Assembly (NCBI GenBank): GCA_003508835.1
Contig: PUFA01000313.1
Location: forward strand, 1,240,001-1,304,000
Direction: 5' to 3'
Source of the DNA: Eonycteris spelaea
Lineage: Eukaryota; Chordata; Mammalia; Chiroptera; Pteropodidae
Length of the DNA: 64,000 nucleotides
The notes under the pieces: model-generated
The model's database searches: none
What the model was told of the DNA's origin: nothing
The model's input: the letters and a program-made list of their open reading frames with translations, nothing else
In this document: piece by piece, positions 55,899 to 64,000 of the stretch
How positions within the stretch are numbered: position 1 is the stretch's first letter
How the letters are laid out: every line of letters begins with the position of its first letter
Translations under genes and position numbers: made by a program

Positions 55899-57250
55899 TA
55901 TTTCTGTACTATCAGCTGTCACTTCTCTTTTATTTCTAATTTTATTTATTTAGGCCCCCCTTTTTTCTTGATGAGTAAAGTTAGAGATTTATAAATTGTG
56001 TTTCTCTTTTCAAAGAGTCAACTCTTGGTTTCATTGATCTTTTATATTTTTTGACTATTTCATTTATTTCTACTCTGATCTTCATTATTTCCTTTGTTCA
56101 CTCACTTTGGGATTTGTATGCTGTTCTTTTTCTCATCTCTTTAAGTGTACTGTTAGATTGTTTATTTGAGATTTTTCTTTTTTCTTGAGGTAGGCCTATA
56201 TCACTATAAATTTCCCTCTTAGGACTGCTTTCTCTGTGTGCCGTAGATTTAGGGTCATTGTGTTTTCATTTTTATTTGTCTCAAGGTATCTTTTGTTTTC
56301 TTTCTTGATCTCATTGTTAACCCATTCATTGTTTAGTAGCATATTATTTAACCTCCATGTGTTTGTGTTGTTTTTTTTTTTTCTTATAATTGGTTTCTAG
56401 TTTCATACCAACCATTGTGTTTGGGGAAATGCATGATATGATTTCAATCTTCTTAAATTTTTCAAGACTCGTTTTGTGGCCTAGCATGTGGTTTATCTTG
56501 GAAAATATTCTATGTGCCTTTGAAAAGGATGTATATTCTGCTTTGGGGTGAAATTATCTAAAAATATCAGTTAAATCTATCTGGTCCAGTGTATTATTTA
56601 AGGCTGCTGTTTTCTTGTTGATTTTCTGTCTAGAAGATCTGTCCATTGGTGTCAATGGGGTGTTAAAGTCTCCTACTATGATTGTATTGCCATTGATCCC
56701 TAGTTTCATGTCCATTAACATTTGCTTTATATATTTAGGTGTTCCTATGTTGGATGTGTTTACCAGGGTGATATGCTCTTGTTGGACTCTTCTCTTTATT
56801 ATTATGTAATATCCTTCTTTGTCTCTTAATATGCCCCTGTTTTAAAGTCTGTTTTGTCTGATATAAGTATTGCTACCCCAGCTTTTTAAATTTTCATTTG
56901 CATAAAATATCTTTTATCCATCCCTTTACTTTCAATTTATGTGTCTTTTGATATGGAGTGGGTCTCTAGTAGACAGCGTATGCATGGGTCTTGTTTTCTT
57001 ATCCATTCAACTACACTACTATGTCTTTTGATTGGAAAATTTAATCCATTTACATTAAGAGTAATTATTGATAGTTACATAGTTACTGCCATTTTATTTT
57101 ACATATTTATGGGTTTTTTTGTTTTGTTTTGTCTCCTTCTTAACAAAATCCCTTTAACGTTTCTTATAATACTGATATGATGGTGATGAACTCCTTTAGA
57201 TTTTCTTGTGTGGGCATTATTCCAAATCTTTATCCCCCCTTCTTTTTTGC
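55037..57250 (-). mobile_element. L1 with internal deletion: ORF1 end, ORF2 EN to RT, then 3' UTR
   Basis: Reading the minus strand from 57250: the ORF1 C-terminus (SKEFITI, 57180-57210), inter-ORF DNA, the endonuclease region (plus strand: TAATCCATTTACATTAAGAG, GGGGTGTTAAAGTCTCC, GTATATTCTGCTTTGGGGTG, TTTCCCTCTTAGGACTGC), and the first half of RT to the IDTEKAFDK-like region (plus: CTTTTCTGTATCTATTGACATG, 55283-55304). Then a join at about 55150-55240 to the 3' UTR (plus: CATTCAATATTATTTTATAC, TTTTCAGGTGTACAGTGTAG). The second half of RT and the ORF2 C-terminus are missing. The plus-strand frames at 55642-57488 are antisense shadows. A (TA)n run at 55853-55899 interrupts it. Confidence 0.85.
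55853..55899. repeat. (TA)n microsatellite inside L1
   Basis: Two TA runs separated by TTTCAT. Confidence 0.96.
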
Positions 57251-58859
57251 TCTACCTCAATATTGCCAAGTACTTCAAGTTAAACTAACAAACTTACCAC
57301 TTAAGGAAAAAAAAATATTTCTCATGTCAATACGCAAGTTTCAATGCCACATATATATTTTTGTAAATGATCTCTTGTTAATACCTGTTTTTGTGTATAG
57401 CAATTTAGAATTTATGAAACAATTTCATATAAGCTCTTTCATTAGAGTCTCACAATACTTTGATGAGGTAAGTAAGGCAGGTATTTAAAGTTTAGAAAGT
57501 TTATAATTTTATTCACTTAATTGAAATCACTTTTTTCTTCAAATGGGCTATTTTTTACCAAATTTTATGATCCCGAAAGTAACTAAAGTCTAATGAGATT
57601 TTCATATTGTTTTAAAAATGGATGGTAAGCTAATGAATGAATTAGTAAAGAATGAATGAATGAGTGAATGAAAATGAATAGCATTATTAATACTTATTCA
57701 CATTTTCTTGATATTACAAGGCCAAACCTACTCTAGAACCAAGATGTATGAGTTCTAGTATAGACTTTTTATCTATTATACTAGTCTGCCATCACTCAGC
57801 ATGAATTCTACTCATACACCTCTAACAAGTAGAAACTTTTAATACTATCTTAGCCCCATTAATTGGAAAAGACTGTCTCCAACCTCATATTTCAAAGGCG
57901 TTTTCCCAACACTACATATATTTTAAGGAAAATCTGTAGATACATATTACAAAGATATATAAGAGCAAAGAAGAGACATAAATAAAAATAATTGGACATT
58001 TTAAAAGCAAACAAACAAGAATGTATGCATCTAAATGAGTGCTATCTTTCTAAGTAGTCCCCCTGGGAAATATACATATATTTTAGTGATGGTGCTATTG
58101 CTCAAAATGCCTTTGGAACTCTTGTATGGGCAATGACTTCTAAGACGGATTGAAAAGAAACACACAAGAAATTCCATTTTATTAGTTTACATTCACACCT
58201 TACAGGAAAACAAGTCTCTTCAGACATATCATCCTACAAAATATCAGGTAAAATTTTAATTAGATGCACTTATTAATTTCTCTTAACATATCATGATTTT
58301 TTTCTTAACAATGAACAGGCTGTAAAATTCATATCTTCCATAGCTAGTGACTATTGTCAGGACCACTAAATATTAACTAAAGTAAAAGTAGCCATTTCAG
58401 ACATAGGCTAATTTTTTTTTATGCTCTTCAACTTATGGTTCCTATAAACAATTCATCTATGTGACAAGAACATCAGAACAGTAGTTCAAGAACCATGTGC
58501 CTTTATGATGGTTTCATAGAAATTAAGTGAGTCTGATGTGTTCTTCCAATCTGTTGAGAACAGATGCTTTTGGCTGCTGTGGTTTTTAAGATGAAAATAG
58601 CTGAGAGAAACATCAAGAATTTTGATCTGGATCATACTTTCTGAAATAGATTTTATTGGTATTTATATTGGAAAGACACCTGGCACTATATTTCTATATG
58701 TGTTTGCTTCATTATGTTTTTAATTCCTTCATTGTTCCACATCATTCTTAGCATTTTGCTGAGACTTAGAGACTCCTTACCATTAGGAGTTTCCAGCAGT
58801 AAAAATTTCTCTGTGAATTATGGTAAAAACCAATCGAAATATGTACATTTGAGGGCAGC
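57251..58859. other. 1.6-kb unannotated AT-rich stretch
   Basis: No repeat or gene recognised. A GAATGAATGAATGAGTGAATG patch at 57648-57670 may be the tail of an L2 that is otherwise too decayed to see. Confidence 0.45.
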
Positions 58860-59118
58860 TGTAGTATAGCAAAAAGAATACATTAAGAACCAGACATGTA
58901 GACGACTGTAACATGCTTACTTGCTGCAAGACCTTGGGTCAATAATTTTTATTCTGAGACTGTTTCTTAATTTGTAGAATTAGAATATCAACCTGGAAGA
59001 TTTTGCTTGTGCAGATAATATTAGATCTATCTTGTAAAGTGCTCAGCACAATGCCTTCACTATTATGTGGTCCACAAACGGTAGCTGCCACTGTTGTCAT
59101 TATTATTATTGAAATGTA
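58860..59118 (+). mobile_element. MIR SINE
   Basis: GCAAGACCTTGGGTCAATAA, GACTGTTTCTTAATTTGTAG, ATCTTGTAAAGTGCTCAGC, ACAATGCCTTCACTATTATG, and a TTATTATTATT end give MIR in sense orientation. Confidence 0.78.
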
Positions 59119-59119
59119 C

Positions 59120-59460
59120 TATTTTATCCGGGATATGCTGCAACAAAAAATAACCCCCCAAATATCAGTGACTCAAAACAGATGTATTTCTCACACCACA
59201 GTTCGATGGTTCACTTTCAATAAGTGACTCAGAGATCTTGGTTACAACCATTTTGAGCTACTGTCATCATGGAGTGTTTTGTTCCCTTTTTCTCTGAGGG
59301 GTTTGAGAGAGACAGCCTAGAGAAGACATATTTACTCTTATCTGCATCACAGTAGAAGTATCACATCAATTCTGCTTCCATTTCTACTAACTGGAACTCA
59401 GTTACATGGTCCCTGCAAACGATATGAAGACGGTGAAATGTGTTCTTCCTTCATGTCTAC
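59120..59460 (-). mobile_element. LTR-like old repeat (weak)
   Basis: GCTGCAACAAAAAATAACCC, CAAATATCAGTGACTCAAAAC, GATGTATTTCTCACACCAC and, later, ACTGGAACTCAGTTACATGG are in the order of an old mammalian LTR read in reverse. The family is not named and the right boundary is uncertain. Confidence 0.45.
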
Positions 59461-62349
59461 AAGAGGCAATGGTGGGCTTAAAACATAGTATTTTTTGCCT
59501 GAGATAGTTTTTGTTATGTTGATAATAAAACAAATGTCCATACAACAGCAACAACAACCAGTTGCTTTGTTATGTGATTCCAAGTGACAATCTTTTCTCA
59601 TTTCCCTTCTCCATTGGATCGAAATGATATTTTTGTTATCTCTGAGATGGCACTAAGTTGAAATCTAGCAATTGTGTTTCCCTGTGGATGTCCTTTAAAA
59701 TTTATGAACCACTTTTTGTCTGAAAATGAAATAAGCTTGCTGTTTGGGCATCTCTAAGAATACCTTTCCAATCAGTGACCCAACCTGGATGAATGAGGCT
59801 TTATGAACTGAAAGTATTCATTTTGGTGCTGTTGCCACCCAGTGTGGTCACAGCACAGGGTGTATAAGTCTGCCTACTAGACAATCAGACCTGGGCATCT
59901 CCAAAGCATCTTCCAGAGTAGATGACAGTTCATCTGGACTTGTTTTTGTTCCAACTGAGTCTCCCTCTACCAGGACAAATTTCCAAGAGATATTATTAGC
60001 ATTTCTAACTGAAGATAATTAGTAACAGGTCAGTTTGACATAATGAGAAGAAATCAGTGCCACAGCAACAGCTGATACCGGGGAGAAGAAGTCGCAGAAA
60101 ATTTATTAAGACCATTTCTATTCAAAGAAACAATTTATTAAGAATTCCACGAAAAAGTGAATCCTGCCAAATTAGCAATCACTATAAAAAGCACTCTGCT
60201 CAAATGGAAGTTGTAGCTCACTTTGAATCTGACTGCACATATATAAATTATCAGGAATGACAGACTATATCTATTCAATATAACTGCAAAGTTCAATGGG
60301 AATATCCTGTCATATTCTTTTGTTTTTGAATCAAGGTTTTAAAATCACTAGTTATTCACCACTGTATAAGTAAATATATTAATCACATAAAGTCACGGAA
60401 TATGTAGCTCAACCATTTTCTCGAGTTTATCCTTATGTTAAGCCAACCCTTCAGCAAATGCATCTGTAGTTTGGTATACTATCAGTGTATACTGAGGGAC
60501 ATAAAAGAGACAGCACTATAAACATTAAGCTGTGTTAATGCTTAGTGTTATTTCCTACATATCTCTTAATTCTGGTTATTTTTCACATTCTCTATTGCCA
60601 CTGACTCAGCCACCAGCATCTTTTACCTGGACAACAACAATAGCTGCATGACTCAGCTGCCCTCTAATCCATTTTGACCAGAGTGTAAAAGTAGTGGGAG
60701 ATGCCACTCTTCTGCTTAAAACTTGCCAATAGCTTCCCTTACATTTAGATAAATCTAAATTTCCTACCACGATCTCAAAGGTTCCGTTAGATTTGATCCC
60801 TTATGATCTCCCCAACATGACCTGCTACTTGGACAAAACCACTGAGGTCAAGTGTATTTTGATATAAAGAAATATGATCGACTGCTTAACAGGCCTATCA
60901 CAATGTATTCATACAAATGTGTCCACTCCACATGAGTAGGCCCCTTGGAGAGGTTTACACCTGTTCATTCTATACTGCTTTGGCCCAAAATTTTTATCTA
61001 GTGTCTCTTTGTAAGATCCCATCAGAGCTAAATCACTGGCCATATAAGAAAGAAGTTTCATTACTTTATTGTCTCACATTAACTTGAGTTCTGAAGTATT
61101 AATAATAAGCTTAGCTGACTAATTCATCAAAAACAGGCTCCAAGTATATTTTTGACTGCTGCAATAATCTAATTACAAGTTAAGAATGGCATACATCTGA
61201 CACAGAGAATGTTCAATAAAATGTAAGTTAATTCCAAAGGAGATTCCAGAAATGATCTGTGTACTACCAACGTTAGTGGAAGAAGTCTAAATTCCAGAGG
61301 GAACTTCTTTTTGAAAAGGAAATACTCACTTGGGCATATAATTTCACATCTGTTTTGATATAAGCACTCTGTTGTTACATTAACACCTGGTTGCCTATGT
61401 TACCTTCAACTTTTGATTTTCTCAGGAGTTCAGACAAGTTATAAAGAGAATTGGAGTCACAGTTATGCCTTTCAGATATTCTGTAGTCATCCCTCAGCTT
61501 TGGCTAGGGCAATGGATCTCTACTCCTACTCTGAAGAATATAAATAGAGGTAGTAAATCTGGGTTTCTATGTTGCTGTCAAAACTAGTACCCACATCCTG
61601 TCCCTCTAGTGAAGAAATGGTGTGCCATGAAAACCTTGGAGTGCAATGACTTTCTATTAAGCACAGAGGTAACATATCTCCTGCTCATTCAGATTTAGCA
61701 GAATGTTTCTTTAGTTTTAATGTAGGCAACCCTTAGGGCTCAAGCTGCTTAACAAAGGCTCCCCAGAGTATTTATTAGCTAGATCATTCACAGCAGCTCT
61801 AATGTCAAGAAAAGCAAGATGCTCTGCACACTTGCCAATCTGTCTCTGACAGCTCCCAGACAGTCTTCAAGCATTCCTCTGTGTGACTTCTGGGCTATTA
61901 ACAAGCTCATCGCAATTCATCTACTCAGCTTTTACTCTACAAGTTTTCTCAGAGTCAGCAGTCCCACATGTACCTTGCCTTTCATTATGTCACCTTCCCC
62001 AAAGAATAGTATGGCTAGAAAGGAAAGACATATGGTCACACAACAGTTTGAGGGTGACTTCTTAGAAAGATATATAGCTGCACATCAGAATGAGTAATGA
62101 TGACTTCTAGGGTAATCTGTTAATTTTTGCACATTGGGTTACAGCTCCCTCAAAAGCTAGGGCAGCAGTGGGAGTCAGAACCATTAGATTAATTGAGTGA
62201 CTCAGCAAGAAAATAATACAGTAAGTGCTGCCTTAAAGGAAACTTGTGGTCTCAGGAAGCAGCTGGGTTAAAAGACTTATAAGGTCAAAGATTGACTTTG
62301 ATATTAAAATATGACAGAGAACTCCTGCTGACTTTGCTTTGAGGAGCAC
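59461..62349. other. 2.9-kb repeat-poor stretch
   Basis: Only the L2-like piece at 60560-60845 is recognised. The frames at 60057-60260 and 61819-62097 (92 codons) have no domain I can identify. Neither is supported by splice-site context that I could see. Confidence 0.45.
60560..60845 (+). mobile_element. ancient LINE fragment (L2-like)
   Basis: TGACTCAGCTGCCCTCTAATC, TTCTGCTTAAAACTTGCC, AATAGCTTCCCTTACATT, TAAATTTCCTACCACGATC, TGATCTCCCCAACATGAC follow the same order as the repeat at 33600. Confidence 0.55.
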
Positions 62350-62700
62350 CTGTCTTAGTATTCTCAGGTCTATAACAAATACCAAAGATGGTTGACTTAA
62401 CAATAGAAAATAATTTTCTCATGGTTCTGGGGATAGAGGTCTGAGATCAGGACGTTAGCATAGTGCTTCTGGTAGACCATCATCCTGGTTTGCAGATGGC
62501 AACCTCTTTGTTGCCTACTCACATGGCCTTTCCTTGGTGTGCCACACAAGGAGAGATACTTCCTGTTATGTCTCCTTTTATAAAGACACGATCCTATTGG
62601 ATCAGCAACCCCACTTGTATGACTTTATTTAACCTTAATTACCTTCTATAAGGCCTATTTCAAATGCAAGTCACACTGGGGGTTAGGGATACAACATATA
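62350..62700 (-). mobile_element. MLT1 MaLR LTR
   Basis: Reverse MLT1: TGTCTTAGTATTCTCAGG, TTCTCATGGTTCTGGGGATA, GAGGTCTGAGATCAGGACG, ACTCACATGGCCTTTCCTTGG, TAAAGACACGATCCTATTGG, GTCACACTGGGGGTTAGGG. The frame at 62463-62651 is inside it. Confidence 0.82.
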
Positions 62701-62799
62701 TAAATGTATGGGAAACATATCAGTCGACTAGGTTGTCTTTAACAATATTCTGGCTGGTTGGGTAGCTACTTTTGAAACCAGATTCACTAGGTAATCATA

Positions 62800-64000
62800 G
62801 CGGCATGGTAGTGGCAACAAAATAGACACTATGGACCAGTGGAACAGATCAAGAGTCAGAAGTAAACCATATTTATATGGAAATAATTTTCAAAAAAAGC
62901 CAGAATATACGGTGGAGAAAGGAAAGCCTCTTCAATAAATGGTGCTGGAAAACTGGAAAGCCACCTGCAAAAGAAATGAAACTAGACTGTTGTCTATCAC
63001 ACACACACACCAAAATTAACTCAAAATGGATTAAGGACCTGAATATAAGACCTGAAACAATAAAATGCATAGAAGAAAACATAGGAACTAAACTCAAGGA
63101 CCTTGGACTTAAAGAGGATTTTATGAATTTGACCTCAAAGGCAAGGAGAAGTAAAAGCAAAAATAAATGAATGGGACTACATCAAACTAAAAAGCTTCTG
63201 CTCAGCAAAAGAAACATCAACAAGGTAAAGAGACAACCATCCAAATGGGAAAATATATTTGCAAGCAATGCCTCCAATAAGGGCCTAATATCCAAAATAT
63301 ACAAAGAACTCATACAACTCAATAACAACAACAAAAAACAAATGATCCAATCAAAAAATGGGCAGAGGACCTGAACAGACACTTCTCCCTAGAGGACATA
63401 CAAATGGCCAACAAATATATGAAAAGATGCTCAACATGCTAGCTATTAGGGAAATGCAAATCAAAACCACAATGAGATACCATCTCACACCTGTTAGAAT
63501 AGCTATAATCAACAGGACAAGTAATAACAAATGTTGGAGAGGATGTGGAGAAAAGGAACCCTCATACACTGCTGGTGGGACTGCAAATTGGTACAGCCAC
63601 TATGGAAAACAGTGGAGGTTCCTCAAAAAACTAAATTGATCTACCATATGATCCAGCAATCCCTCTACTGGGTATTTACCCCAAAGACTTGAAAACCATA
63701 TCCAAAAAGATATTTGCACACCTATGTTCATAGCAGCATTATTCACAGTGGCCAGACGTGGAAGAACTGAAGTGTCCTGTGATACGATTGTCAAAAGAAG
63801 CTGTGGTACATATACAATGGAATATTACTCAGCCATAAGAAGAGATGAAATACTGCCATTTGCAACAACCTGGATGGACCTCGAGATAATCATGCTAAAC
63901 AAAATAAGGCAGATGGAAAAAGTTGAAAATCACATGGTATAACTTATATGTGGGATGTAAACCTAAAAGCAACAAATGAACAGGGCAAACAGAGACCCGT
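62800..64000 (+). mobile_element. L1, 5'-truncated: ORF2 C-terminal third, runs off the window
   Basis: It starts near CGGCATGGTAGTGGCAACAA and keeps long coding pieces: KESLFNKWCWKTGK and KINSKWIKDLNIRPETIKC (62877-63167), [17 protein letters not shown] (63230-63280), [20 protein letters not shown] and [11 protein letters not shown] (63448-63560), MFIAALFTVAR (63724-63756), and YTMEYYSAIRRDEILPFATT (63811-63870). The reading frame shifts at least four times and a TGA falls at 63168. The cysteine-rich C-terminal segment (CWRGCGEK...) is partly intact, but the product is dead. The 3' UTR lies beyond the window. It is the same subfamily as the L1 at 3679. Confidence 0.93.

Noticed and set aside
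55642..57488. Several 60-100 codon plus-strand frames with membrane-like composition
   Set aside because: Antisense of L1 ORF2; T-rich antisense gives Phe/Leu/Ile-rich false frames.
1..64000. VES-type tRNA-derived bat SINEs, mitochondrial insertions, tRNA or snRNA genes
   Set aside because: Looked for and not seen; the absence of VES is used only as weak support for a fruit-bat origin.

Overview
This is repeat-rich, AT-rich, non-coding vertebrate nuclear DNA, and I find no functional protein-coding gene in it. The open frames are short (128 codons at most). Every one I can explain lies in a transposon remnant, a microsatellite or the antisense of an L1. There are no operons, CRISPR arrays or bacterial mobile elements. 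Ancient mammal-wide repeats (MIR, L2, MER5A, MER3, MaLR/MLT1 LTRs, L1M) place it in a placental mammal. Several L1 3' ends carry a form I know from bat genomes, with a TTGGTTAATAAAAT-like stretch and a run ending in CCAATAAA(C/T)TTAAT. A tailed 5S rRNA-derived retrosequence and the absence of any VES-type SINE in 64 kb would suit a fruit bat (Pteropodidae), where 5S-derived SINEs are known. The bat call is an inference from recalled repeats; the fruit-bat call is weaker still.

Layout. 0-7 kb: an old L1 3' end split by an LTR, MIRs, microsatellites, an L1 3' fragment, a MER3-like hAT element, and an L1 with a large internal deletion that keeps its 5' UTR and the start of ORF1. 7-16 kb: MER5A, MIR, MLT1, two head-to-head L1 3' ends, and L1M fragments on both strands. 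16-34 kb: a long ancient L2-like repeat, MIR/L2 fragments, solo LTRs, a hAT element interrupted by a GATA array, a 207-bp polypyrimidine tract, and an MLT1 LTR inserted in a MIR. 34-46 kb: sparse repeats, a pure (CTG)n tract of about 21 units, and long repeat-poor stretches that are candidates for conserved non-coding sequence. 46-52 kb: the most complex part. It holds a deleted L1 with ORF1 C-terminal coding, another L1 3' end, and an old L1M interrupted by an antisense RTE/BovB-like LINE and a MER2-like DNA transposon. 52-64 kb: L1M and MIR fragments, the 5S retrosequence next to an antisense L1, a long repeat-poor stretch, an MLT1 LTR, and a 5'-truncated L1 ORF2 running off the window end.

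Nothing here forms a pathway. The value of the window is its nested insertion record. Most notable are the RTE/BovB-like reverse transcriptase fragment, the 5S retrosequence, and three L1 copies in which 5' parts are joined directly to the 3' end. Repeat names are assigned by eye against remembered consensus sequences and boundaries are approximate, commonly within 5-30 bp.
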